This document shows positions 35,023 to 43,509 of a DNA stretch of 64,000 nucleotides, piece after piece. A program made the translations under genes and the position numbers. The DNA comes from Rhizobium sp. C4. Lineage in GTDB: Bacteria; Pseudomonadota; Alphaproteobacteria; Rhizobiales; Rhizobiaceae. The DNA lies in the NCBI RefSeq assembly GCF_021026315.1, contig NZ_JAJNCX010000001.1, forward strand, positions 496,001 through 560,000, in the 5' to 3' direction. Within the stretch, counting starts at the first letter, position 1, and each line of letters begins with the position of its first letter. Below the pieces are notes generated by a model. It ran no database searches and was not told the origin of the DNA. It worked only from the letters and a program-made list of their open reading frames with translations.

Positions 35023-35760
35023 ATGCAACAGGATCGACCATATAGAAGCTTCTGGATCCTGACCGCCTGCTGGTTCGTGATTCTGATCTTTTTCAGGCTC
35101 TTCCCGTCGATCGACATCGGCTTTTCGCGGCTCTTCTATTCGACTTCGGCCTGCCCGCCCGGTGGTGTTGCCGGCCAGTGCGGCATGTTCGCCCTCGGGG
35201 AAATTCCGTTCTTCGTCTTCATCCGGACCGTGCTCTATTATCTTCCGGTCGTTGCGGCGATCGCGCTGGTCGCCTCGCTTCTCGTTCCCGCCCTCGACCG
35301 GCGTCTCGACTGGCCGGAGATCAGCCGCCGCAACCGGCTTGTGGCGCTCGGCGCCTGGCTCCTGGATGCCGGACTGATCGTCAACGTACTTCTGAAGGCC
35401 TATTCAGGCCGGCCGCGGCCCGCCGATACCTCGATATTCTCCGGGTCCCTTCCCTTCGTGCCGGCCGGGAGCTTCTCGGGAGCGTGCACATCGAACTGCT
35501 CCTTCATCTCCGGCGAGGCGGCGAGCGCCGGCTGGCTCTTCTGCCTGCTCGCGCTCCTGCCTGCACATGCGCGCCGATGGGTCATCTGGCCGGTGGTGAC
35601 GCTTTCCGTCCTCACCGCGCTGCTGCGGGTCTTCTTCGGACGTCATTTCCTGTCCGACGCCATTCTCGCCTGGCTTTCAGCGATCATCGTCTTCGAATTG
35701 CTGGCGGCCATCTTCGGATGGAGCGAGCGCGCGACGAAGGACGAAAGCAGTCCTGCATAA
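35023..35760 (+). CDS. PAP2-family membrane phosphatase (LpxE/lipid phosphatase-like)
   Basis: The 245-residue membrane protein has about six hydrophobic segments and the three PAP2 phosphatase motifs. C1 is K125-x4-RPRP in KAYSGRPRP. C2 is SFISGEAASAG, where the usual PSGH reads ISGE. C3 is R202-x5-H208-x3-D212 in RVFFGRHFLSD. C2 therefore has Glu165 in place of the customary His. Related enzymes remove phosphate from lipid A or undecaprenyl pyrophosphate. The gene precedes the LPS-transport operon, which loosely fits a lipid role. AAAGGGAAG precedes the ATG at 35023. Confidence 0.85.
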   Translation: MQQDRPYRSFWILTACWFVILIFFRLFPSIDIGFSRLFYSTSACPPGGVAGQCGMFALGEIPFFVFIRTVLYYLPVVAAIALVASLLVPALDRRLDWPEISRRNRLVALGAWLLDAGLIVNVLLKAYSGRPRPADTSIFSGSLPFVPAGSFSGACTSNCSFISGEAASAGWLFCLLALLPAHARRWVIWPVVTLSVLTALLRVFFGRHFLSDAILAWLSAIIVFELLAAIFGWSERATKDESSPA

Positions 35761-35958
35761 GCTTTTCTCGCTATGGCATGGTGAACCGTTTGTCTCTATT
35801 TTCGCCGCACTCGTCGTGCTAAAGCGAGTCCGTCACACTCGGCGTCTGGCAAGAAGGAAGCCGCCGGGGGTGTACAGCAGGGCTTTGGGGACCTATTTGA
35901 CGAAAACCGCTGCGCTGGGCCCCAAAACGGCCTGGACGGCCCAGAGCCTAGAGAATGC

Positions 35959-37110
35959 ATGACGCTCATTGAACGTTATATAGCGCTGCGCGTGATCAAG
36001 ATGGCCGTTGCATCGATCCTGCCGGTGCTCGCCGTCATTTGGATCGTGCAGGTTCTGGCGCGCGTCAATCTGGTGACCGACAGCGGGCAGTCGATCTCCT
36101 CGTTCTTCCAGCTCGCGGGCCTCATTCTCCCGACCATCATCCCCATGGTGATTCCCTTCGGTGTCGTCATCGGGGTGGCGCAGACATTCTCGGCAATGAA
36201 CGCGGATTCCGAATTTGCGGTCATCGATGCCGCAGGGATGCCGCGCCGCCGTCTGATTCGGCCGGTCATCATCGTGGCGCTGGGCGCCTGCGCCATTTCC
36301 TTTGCCGTCGACAATTTGGTCGAGCCAATTGTGCGCGTCCAGGCCCGCAAGATGATCGCGGCGGTCTATGCCGACCTGCTTTCCTCCGTCATCGAGGAAA
36401 AAACCTTCCGCAAGATCGATGACGGCCTCTATCTGCAGATTTCAAAGCGCCTGCACGGCCGCACGCTGAGCGGCATCTTCGTCGCCGACTACCGCGACCC
36501 CGAATCGGAACTGGTCTACTACGCCAAGGAAGGCGCGATTGATGAGGCCGGCACGACCCTGGTCATGCATGACGGCGAGGTCGACAGGCGCTCCGCAAAC
36601 GGCGACATTTCCGTGGTCAAGTTCATGTCCTATGCCTTCGACCTGTCGCAGCTGACGAAGTCTCGCGGCGGAATGACGCTGCGCGCAATCGACCGCGACC
36701 TGCCTTTCCTTTTCCATCCGGACCCGAACGACACGGATGTGAAGGCGTACAGCGGTGAATATACCGCCGAACTGCATCGTCGCCTGACGGAGTGGAGCTT
36801 CCCGCTGGTCTACGGGCTGATTGCCTTTGTCATTGCCGGACGGGTCCGCACGCAACGCGAAATCCGATTGCATCCGGTCATCTCCGGGCTGGCTATTGCT
36901 TTCGTCCTGCGCTGGCTCTCCTATTACATGTCGAACCAGATCGCAGACGCGCCGATCTTCGTCACGCTGCTTTACGCGGTCCCGCTCGCGATTACTGCCA
37001 TTTGCATGATCCTGATTCTCAGCGCCCGAACGCTTCATTTGCCGCGGTGGATGACGCGCGGGCTTGGCCGGATACCGCTTGGCGGTACCAAAGCAGGCGG
37101 AGGCCGCTGA
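35959..37110 (+). CDS. lptF: LPS export ABC transporter permease LptF
   Basis: LptF, with LptG and the LptB ATPase, extracts lipopolysaccharide from the inner membrane. The 383-residue protein begins MTLIERYIALRVIKMAVASILPVLAVIWIVQ. It has three N-terminal helices, a coupling segment (ADSEFAVIDAAGMPRRRL), a periplasmic beta-jellyroll domain (residues about 130-260) and three C-terminal helices (SFPLVYGLIAFVIAG, HPVISGLAIAF, FVTLLYAVPLAITAICMI). It leads the lptF-lptG-lptD-surA-like-pdxA-rsmA operon, an order found in many alphaproteobacteria. Confidence 0.94.
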   Translation: MTLIERYIALRVIKMAVASILPVLAVIWIVQVLARVNLVTDSGQSISSFFQLAGLILPTIIPMVIPFGVVIGVAQTFSAMNADSEFAVIDAAGMPRRRLIRPVIIVALGACAISFAVDNLVEPIVRVQARKMIAAVYADLLSSVIEEKTFRKIDDGLYLQISKRLHGRTLSGIFVADYRDPESELVYYAKEGAIDEAGTTLVMHDGEVDRRSANGDISVVKFMSYAFDLSQLTKSRGGMTLRAIDRDLPFLFHPDPNDTDVKAYSGEYTAELHRRLTEWSFPLVYGLIAFVIAGRVRTQREIRLHPVISGLAIAFVLRWLSYYMSNQIADAPIFVTLLYAVPLAITAICMILILSARTLHLPRWMTRGLGRIPLGGTKAGGGR

Positions 37111-37114
37111 CGCG

Positions 37115-38200
37115 ATGCAGATCCCCTGGACACTCGGACGCTATTTCTTCGGGCGCTACATGAAGACGCTGGCCTGGTTCTTCCTGGGCGTGGCTGCCAT
37201 CATCTTTCTGGTCGATTTCAGCGAGAACTCAAGCAAGATCCCAGACTCGTCGCAGTCGCATCTGTCGGATGCGTTCTGGATCACGGTGCTCCGGATTCCC
37301 CTGCTGCTGCAGCAGACGGCACCTTTCGTGGTGCTGTTCTCTTCCATCATCACGCTCGTGGCGCTGAACCGGAAATACGAGCTCGTTGTGACGCGCGCCG
37401 CCGGAATTTCAGTGTGGCAGTTCATGGCGCCATTCATTTTCGGCGCGATGATTGCGGGGATATTGGTGACCACGGTGCTCAACCCGCTTGCGGCCATCGG
37501 CATGCAGACGGCAACCAGCGTCGAGGCGCGCGCCGGCGTTGCATCGTCGGGACAATCGGCGAGTGTCCCGTGGCTGAGGCAGATCACACGCAACGACGAT
37601 GCGATCATCGGCGCACGTACCATCGGCGAGAACGGGACAGTGCTCGCCGGTGTGGTGATTTTCCACTTTGATCCACAGGGAAATATCGTTCTGAGACAGG
37701 ATGCCGAGAAAGCGATCTTGGAACGTGGTTACTGGCAGCTTAACAACGTTTTGGAAACGCGGCCGGGCGAACCGCCGAAGCGTCTCAAGTCAGTACAGGT
37801 TGAAACCAATTTGAAACGCGAGTTCGTCCAGGAGCAGCTTTCCCAGCCGGAAACCGTTGGTTTCTTTGATCTTCCGCGCAAGATCGAGACGAACAAGGCA
37901 TTGGGCATTTCCACCAATGCGCTCAAGACGCAATATCACTCTCTTCTGTCCATGCCGGTCTTCCTGATCGCCATGGTGATGATTGCCGGCACCGTCTCGC
38001 TAAAATTCAGTCGGCTTTCTCAATCGCCGGGATTGATTCTGGGTGGAATCCTTTCCGGCTTCATGCTTTATGTGGTGACAATGCTTGCAAAAGCATTTGG
38101 TAGCAGCGGTGTAGTGCCTCCGTTCGTTGCGGCCTGGATACCGGCCATTGTGGCTCTGGCTATCGGTGCAACCATCCTGCTCCATCAAGAGGATGGTTAG
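37115..38200 (+). CDS. lptG: LPS export ABC transporter permease LptG
   Basis: LptG is the partner permease of LptF. The 361-residue protein has three N-terminal helices (FFGRYMKTLAWFFLGVAAIIFLVDF and following), a coupling segment (NRKYELVVTRAAGISVWQF), a periplasmic jellyroll domain and C-terminal helices (LSMPVFLIAMVMIAGTVSLKF, LILGGILSGFMLYVVTMLAKAFG, AAWIPAIVALAIGATILL). The ATG at 37115 is 5 bases after lptF and preceded by a GGCGGAGG stretch. Its stop overlaps the lptD GTG by one base. Confidence 0.94.
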   Translation: MQIPWTLGRYFFGRYMKTLAWFFLGVAAIIFLVDFSENSSKIPDSSQSHLSDAFWITVLRIPLLLQQTAPFVVLFSSIITLVALNRKYELVVTRAAGISVWQFMAPFIFGAMIAGILVTTVLNPLAAIGMQTATSVEARAGVASSGQSASVPWLRQITRNDDAIIGARTIGENGTVLAGVVIFHFDPQGNIVLRQDAEKAILERGYWQLNNVLETRPGEPPKRLKSVQVETNLKREFVQEQLSQPETVGFFDLPRKIETNKALGISTNALKTQYHSLLSMPVFLIAMVMIAGTVSLKFSRLSQSPGLILGGILSGFMLYVVTMLAKAFGSSGVVPPFVAAWIPAIVALAIGATILLHQEDG

Positions 38201-40539
38201 TGGCTACAATGAATGGCGCGATCGTTTCGACCGTGAGAACTGCCTTGCTCGCAGGTGTAGCTGCATGCGCATTTTTTGCTGACATGGGCGCGACCTTCGC
38301 GCAGGACGTGATTCCCCTGCCCGAGCAGCAGGCTGACGACAATGCAAAGCTCTACCTGTCCTCCAACCAGCTGGTTTATGACCGAGACCACAAGAAGGTC
38401 ACGGCAACCGGCGCGGTGAAGATCAATTACAAGGGTCACAAGCTCGTCGCGGACAACGTGACCTACGACCAGGCCTCCGGCCGTCTGATCGCGGACGGCA
38501 AGATCGAAGTCGTCGAGCCCGACGGCAACAAGATCTATGCCGACAAGATGGACGTCACCGACGATTTCGGCCAAGGCTTCATCAATTCGCTTCGCATCGA
38601 GACGACAGACGATACGCACATTGCGGCCGAGAGCGGCCAGCGCGTCAACTCGACGGTCTTCGTCCTGCAGAATGGCGTCTACACCGCCTGCAAACCCTGC
38701 GCGGATCAGCCCGAGAAGGCGCCGCTCTGGCAGGTCAAGGCCCGCAAGGTCATCGAGAACGGGGAGACGCACACCGTTCGTCTCGAAGGAACCCGCCTCG
38801 AACTCTTCGGCGCGCCGATTGCCTACCTGCCCTTCATCGAAGTGCCGGACCATACAGTAAAGAGAAAGTCGGGCTTCCTCTTTCCGACGTTCAGCTCGGC
38901 CCAGAATCTCGGTTTCGGCGGAACTGTCCCCTATTACTATGTGATCAATCCGAGCACGGATTTTACGTTCAGCCCGACCGTCTATTCGACACAGGGCCTT
39001 TTGCTGGCCGGCGAACTCAGGCAGAAATTCGACAGCGGGACCCATACTTTGCAGATGGCTGGCATCAGCCAGATGAAGGCTAAGGTGTTTGCCGCTGGGA
39101 CAAGCGATTCGCTGAGAACCCAGCGCGGCATGATCCGCAGCACCGGCGCCTTCCAGATCAATCCGCGTTGGAGTTTCGGCTGGGATGTCATGGCCCAGAC
39201 GGATAACAACTTCTCGCGGACCTACAGCCTCAAGGGCCTTAACAGTTCTACCTTCACCAACCAGATTTATTTGACAGGCCTTGGCAAGCGCAACTATTTC
39301 GACGTTCGCTCCTATTATTTCGACGTCCAGGATGCTGACCCGAAGAACACTGCCGAATATCAGCAGGCGTTTGTCCATCCGGTGCTCGATTACAACGCCG
39401 TTCTCGACAAGCCGATTGGCGGCGGTGAACTGAGCTACAACCTCAACTTCACCAACCTGACGCATCGCGGCCTTTCGGCCTATACGGCCGGAACTACGGC
39501 GCGCTTTCCCGGGGTGCGCGGTGAAGTCAGCCGCCTCAGCGCAGATGCGCAATGGCGTCGACGTTTCGTGACGGATGGCGGGCTCGTGGTGACCCCTGTT
39601 CTCGCGGCCCGCGCCGACACATTCCAGCTCGGCATGAAGGCGCCGTCGAGCGCCACGTATACCTATGCCGGAAACTTCTACTCCGGCGTCGCGACGACCC
39701 GCTCGATGATCACGGCGGGCACCGAGGTGAGCTACCCGTTCCTGATCACGATGCCCGGCAGCGAGCATATCATCGAGCCCGTCGGGCAGATTTTCGTCCG
39801 TCCGGACGAGCAGATGGCCGGCCGTATGCCGAACGAGGATGCGCAGAGCTTTGTCTTCGACGCGACGAATCTATTCGATCGCGACAAGTTCTCCGGCTAC
39901 GACAGGATCGAAGGCGGCACGCGCGCCAATCTGGGAGTCCGCTACAAGGGCACGTTCGACAACGGCTTTAGCGTCAACGCGATTGCCGGTCAGTCCTTCC
40001 AGGTTGCCGGACGCAATTCCTTTGCGCAGACTGACCTCGTTTACGCCGGCTGGAATTCCGGTCTCGACAAGAAGGCTTCAGACTATGTCGGCATGGTCAA
40101 CGTCCAGACACCGTTCGGCCTGGGCGTCACCGAGAGCCTTCGCCTGAAGAAGGAAAACTTCCAGCTCGCGCGGCTTGATTCGACGCTGAGCTATTCTTCC
40201 AAGATCTACAACACGTCAGTGACCTACTCACGGATTGCATCCCAGCCCGAATATGGCGCAGCCGAAGACCGCGAACAGTTCATCCTCACAAACAGCGTGA
40301 AGTTCAAGGACTACTGGAAGCTTTACGGGACGGTGAACTACGATCTGCGGAAACGTTACCTGAACTCGAGCACGGTCGGCATCAGCTATGAAGACGAATG
40401 CACGATCTTCGCAATCGGCTTCACGTCCACGCGCGACACGTCGAACAACTCAGGCAGCGACTGGGCGGTTGGCGCACGGTTGACCTTCCGCACGCTGGGC
40501 GATGTGCGGGTCGGCGATGCGACAAGCTCGTCCTTCTGA
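38200..40539 (+). CDS. lptD: LPS-assembly outer membrane protein LptD
   Basis: LptD inserts LPS into the outer leaflet of the outer membrane. The 779-residue precursor has a signal peptide ending TFAQ. The OstA/LptA-like jellyroll follows at residues about 45-140 (LYLSSNQLVYDRDHKKVTATGAVKINYKGHKLVADNVTYDQASGRLIADG). The large C-terminal beta-barrel has many alternating aromatic strands and ends ARLTFRTLGDVRVGDATSSSF with a terminal Phe. A cysteine pair lies in TACKPCADQ. The GTG at 38200 is preferred because AGAGGA lies 6 bases before it; an ATG at 38209 is the alternative. Confidence 0.94.
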   Translation: MATMNGAIVSTVRTALLAGVAACAFFADMGATFAQDVIPLPEQQADDNAKLYLSSNQLVYDRDHKKVTATGAVKINYKGHKLVADNVTYDQASGRLIADGKIEVVEPDGNKIYADKMDVTDDFGQGFINSLRIETTDDTHIAAESGQRVNSTVFVLQNGVYTACKPCADQPEKAPLWQVKARKVIENGETHTVRLEGTRLELFGAPIAYLPFIEVPDHTVKRKSGFLFPTFSSAQNLGFGGTVPYYYVINPSTDFTFSPTVYSTQGLLLAGELRQKFDSGTHTLQMAGISQMKAKVFAAGTSDSLRTQRGMIRSTGAFQINPRWSFGWDVMAQTDNNFSRTYSLKGLNSSTFTNQIYLTGLGKRNYFDVRSYYFDVQDADPKNTAEYQQAFVHPVLDYNAVLDKPIGGGELSYNLNFTNLTHRGLSAYTAGTTARFPGVRGEVSRLSADAQWRRRFVTDGGLVVTPVLAARADTFQLGMKAPSSATYTYAGNFYSGVATTRSMITAGTEVSYPFLITMPGSEHIIEPVGQIFVRPDEQMAGRMPNEDAQSFVFDATNLFDRDKFSGYDRIEGGTRANLGVRYKGTFDNGFSVNAIAGQSFQVAGRNSFAQTDLVYAGWNSGLDKKASDYVGMVNVQTPFGLGVTESLRLKKENFQLARLDSTLSYSSKIYNTSVTYSRIASQPEYGAAEDREQFILTNSVKFKDYWKLYGTVNYDLRKRYLNSSTVGISYEDECTIFAIGFTSTRDTSNNSGSDWAVGARLTFRTLGDVRVGDATSSSF

Positions 40540-40601
40540 GATAAGGGCTTGGTGCGCCGCGACTTCGCCTAAAAGCCAAACTATCCACTGCAGCAGTTTG
40601 A

Positions 40602-40656
40602 ATGACTTGCAGCATCATGTTATGCAGCGGCAAGTCATCGGTGAGTTATGACTTGC
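40602..40656. repeat. Three copies of ATGACTTGC in the lptD-surA gap
   Basis: ATGACTTGC occurs at 40602-40610, inverted as GCAAGTCAT at 40630-40638, and directly again at 40648-40656. The first pair can form a 9-bp stem around TGCAGCATCATGTTATGCA-like sequence; the last copy is 18 bases before the chosen start of the SurA-like gene. It may be a regulator site or an RNA structure affecting expression of the downstream genes. Confidence 0.45.
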
Positions 40657-40674
40657 CCGGGAAGGAATTTTGAG

Positions 40675-41637
40675 ATGTTGAGCTTCAAGGCGGCCGTTGC
40701 CGCGCTTTCGATCTCCTTTGGAATGACCGTGATTGCGCCTGCAATCGCACCTCAGATGATGGTCGTGGAAGCGGCAGGCGGCGGCGGCACGGCCGTTGTT
40801 GCCGTGGTCAACGGGACGCCGATCACCAGCGGCGACGTCGCAAAGCGCGTAAACTTCCTGCGCCTGCAGCGCGCCAAGGGCAATCTCAACAGCGTAGCCA
40901 AGCAGCAGCTCGTCGACGAGGCCATCGAGCGCACCGGTGTTCTGGCTTCTGGCACGTCTGTCAGCAACGAAGAGGTGGATGCCGCATATGCGCGCTTTGC
41001 CGCCAACAACAAGCTGTCGGTCGAGAAGCTCAACGAGATCATGAAGCAGTCCGGCGTCACCGTCGATCACTTCAAGTCCTTCATCGCCATTTCGATGAGC
41101 TGGCCGCGCGCCGTGCAGATCCGCTTCGGCGACAGCAACAAGATGACGGCCGGCGACATTGGTGCGCGCATCGCCAAGAGCGGCGCGAACCGGCCGAAGG
41201 TCAACGAATACATCCTCAAGCAGGTGATCTTCGTCGTTCCTGAAAGCAAGAAGAACATCGCCGGCAAGCGCAAGGCGGAAGCAGAAGCCTCGCGCAAGAA
41301 GTTCCCGGGCTGCGATCAGGCACTGGCCTTCGCTGCCACCATGCGTGACGTCTCGGTCAAGGACCTCGGCCGGTTCCTCGAGCCGGAACTTCCGGACAAC
41401 TGGAAGGAGCCGATCAAGAAGGCTCCGATGGGTGGCACGACGACGACCCAGGTGACGCCGCGCGGTGTCGAATTCATCGCCATCTGCTCCAAGCGCGAGG
41501 TCAGCGATGACGCGGCCGCAGCCGCGGTGTTCCGCGAGGAGGACCTCAAGAAGCCGGGCAAGCAGAACGAAGTCGACCCGAACGCCAAGAAATACCTTGA
41601 AGAGCTTCGTGCCAAAGCCAATGTCGTCATGAAGTGA
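40675..41637 (+). CDS. SurA-like periplasmic chaperone
   Basis: SurA escorts outer membrane proteins, notably LptD, across the periplasm. The 320-residue precursor has a signal-like N-terminus, followed by the SurA N-terminal domain: [27 protein letters not shown] and [37 protein letters not shown]. The next part (residues about 170-290) has a parvulin-like outline ([40 protein letters not shown]) but the sequence is diverged, so isomerase activity is doubtful. Position after lptD supports the role. GAAGGA precedes the ATG at 40675. Confidence 0.85.
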   Translation: MLSFKAAVAALSISFGMTVIAPAIAPQMMVVEAAGGGGTAVVAVVNGTPITSGDVAKRVNFLRLQRAKGNLNSVAKQQLVDEAIERTGVLASGTSVSNEEVDAAYARFAANNKLSVEKLNEIMKQSGVTVDHFKSFIAISMSWPRAVQIRFGDSNKMTAGDIGARIAKSGANRPKVNEYILKQVIFVVPESKKNIAGKRKAEAEASRKKFPGCDQALAFAATMRDVSVKDLGRFLEPELPDNWKEPIKKAPMGGTTTTQVTPRGVEFIAICSKREVSDDAAAAAVFREEDLKKPGKQNEVDPNAKKYLEELRAKANVVMK

Positions 41638-41639
41638 CC

Positions 41640-42665
41640 ATGGGCGCGAACGCTTTGCCCGTGCAGAAGCCGCTGGCGCTCAGCCAGGGCGACCCGGCCG
41701 GCATCGGTCCCGATATCGCGCTCATGGCCTGGACGCTGCGCCAGGCGCATCAGGTGCCGCCCTTTCTCTATCTGGGCGACCCCGACGCACTCTCGGCGCG
41801 CGCGCAAGCGCTTGGGCTGCAGGTCTCTATCGCAGAGGCGACGCCCGAAACGGCGACAGCCCTCTTCACCAATGCCCTCCCCGTTCTGCCCATTCCAGCG
41901 GCTGCGCCGATCGTGGCTGGCATGCCCAATAGCGCCAATGCCGCCTCGATCATCGAGGCGATCCGCCGGGCGGTCGAGGAAACACAGGCGGGCCGGACGA
42001 GCGCGGTCGTTACCTGCCCGATCGCGAAATCCGTGCTCTATTCCGCCGGCTTCCGCTTTCCCGGCCACACGGAATATCTTGCCGATCTCGCGGCAGGGCC
42101 GGGCGGCAAGGCGCCGCTCCCGGTCATGATGATCGCAAGTCCGGCACTTCGAACCGTACCGGTGACGATCCATATTCCGCTCATCCGCATCGCCGAGGAA
42201 CTGACCGAGGAGCTGATCGTCGAGACGGCGCGGATCACCGCGCGCGACCTCACCGCCGGCTTCGGTATTGCGAAGCCCAGGCTTGCCGTCTCCGGCCTCA
42301 ACCCGCATGCGGGCGAAGGCGGGGCGCTGGGCAAGGAGGATGATGCGATTGTCCGCCCGGCAATCGAGCGGCTGCGTAGAGAAGGGATCGACGCCTTCGG
42401 TCCGCTCCCGGCCGACACGATGTTCCATGCTGCGGCGCGCGCGACCTACGACGTGGCCATCTGCATGTATCACGACCAGGCGCTGATCCCGGCCAAGACG
42501 CTCGCCTTTGACGACGGCGTCAATGTCACGCTGGGCCTGCCCTTCATCCGCACGTCGCCCGACCACGGCACGGCCTTCTCCATTGCCGGCACGGGCAAGG
42601 CGAAGCCGGACAGCCTGATCGCCGCGCTGAAAATGGCCGCAGACATGGCCTTCAGGACTGCTTGA
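41640..42665 (+). CDS. pdxA: 4-hydroxythreonine-4-phosphate dehydrogenase
   Basis: PdxA oxidises 4-phosphohydroxy-threonine in pyridoxal 5'-phosphate synthesis. The 341-residue protein has [15 protein letters not shown] at the start, then [23 protein letters not shown] (substrate/metal His), [26 protein letters not shown] and [18 protein letters not shown] with further metal His residues. All characteristic blocks are intact. The ATG at 41640 follows the SurA-like stop by 2 bases; an in-frame GTG lies 6 bases earlier. Confidence 0.95.
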   Translation: MGANALPVQKPLALSQGDPAGIGPDIALMAWTLRQAHQVPPFLYLGDPDALSARAQALGLQVSIAEATPETATALFTNALPVLPIPAAAPIVAGMPNSANAASIIEAIRRAVEETQAGRTSAVVTCPIAKSVLYSAGFRFPGHTEYLADLAAGPGGKAPLPVMMIASPALRTVPVTIHIPLIRIAEELTEELIVETARITARDLTAGFGIAKPRLAVSGLNPHAGEGGALGKEDDAIVRPAIERLRREGIDAFGPLPADTMFHAAARATYDVAICMYHDQALIPAKTLAFDDGVNVTLGLPFIRTSPDHGTAFSIAGTGKAKPDSLIAALKMAADMAFRTA

Positions 42666-42666
42666 C

Positions 42667-43497
42667 ATGGCGACCATCGACGGACTGCCGAAACTCTCCG
42701 ATGTGATTGCCGCGCATGGGCTGGATGCGAAGAAGTCGCTTGGCCAGAACTTCCTCTTCGACCTCAACCTGACGCAGAAGATCGCCCGCACCGCGGGCCC
42801 GCTCGATGACGTCACCGTCTTCGAGGTCGGCCCAGGACCAGGAGGGCTCACCCGCGCCATCCTGTCGCTGAATGCGAAGAAGCTCATCGCCATCGAGCGC
42901 GACGAGCGCTGCCTGCCGGCGCTGGCCGAGATTTCCGCCCATTATCCGGGCAAGCTGGAAGTGATCAGCGGCGATGCGCTGAAGACGGATTTCGCCAGCC
43001 TCGCGCCGAAGGATGGTCCGGTCGCGATCATTGCCAACCTGCCCTACAATGTCGGCACGCAGCTGCTTCTCAACTGGCTGCTGCCGCCCGTGTGGCCGCC
43101 GTTCTGGCAATCTCTGACCCTGATGTTCCAGAAGGAAGTCGGCGAGCGCATCACAGCCGACCCCGATGACGATCACTATGGCCGGCTCGCGGTTCTCGCA
43201 GGCTGGCGCACGGAGGCACGCATGGCCTTCGACGTGCCGCCGCAGGCCTTCTCGCCGCCGCCCAAGGTCACCTCCACCGTCGTTCACCTGACGCCTCGCG
43301 AACATCCCATCGATTGCGATGCGAAGAAACTCGGACGCGTGACCGAAGCAGCCTTCGGCCAGCGCCGCAAGATGCTGCGCCAGAGCCTCAAGAGCCTTGG
43401 TGGCGAGGCACTGCTGGTCACGGCAGGCATCGATCCGCAACGGCGCGCCGAGACCCTGTCGGTCGAGGAGTTCTGCCGGCTGGCCAACCTCGTCTGA
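42667..43497 (+). CDS. rsmA: 16S rRNA dimethyladenosine transferase
   Basis: RsmA (KsgA) dimethylates two adjacent adenines in helix 45 of 16S rRNA using S-adenosylmethionine. The 276-residue protein has [19 protein letters not shown], the SAM-binding [16 protein letters not shown], the catalytic [14 protein letters not shown] motif (NLPY), and the C-terminal helical domain with [17 protein letters not shown]. It begins one base after the pdxA stop and closes the operon; no clear terminator follows before the convergent ATPase gene. Confidence 0.96.
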   Translation: MATIDGLPKLSDVIAAHGLDAKKSLGQNFLFDLNLTQKIARTAGPLDDVTVFEVGPGPGGLTRAILSLNAKKLIAIERDERCLPALAEISAHYPGKLEVISGDALKTDFASLAPKDGPVAIIANLPYNVGTQLLLNWLLPPVWPPFWQSLTLMFQKEVGERITADPDDDHYGRLAVLAGWRTEARMAFDVPPQAFSPPPKVTSTVVHLTPREHPIDCDAKKLGRVTEAAFGQRRKMLRQSLKSLGGEALLVTAGIDPQRRAETLSVEEFCRLANLV

Positions 43498-43509
43498 CTT
43501 GCCGCAGGT

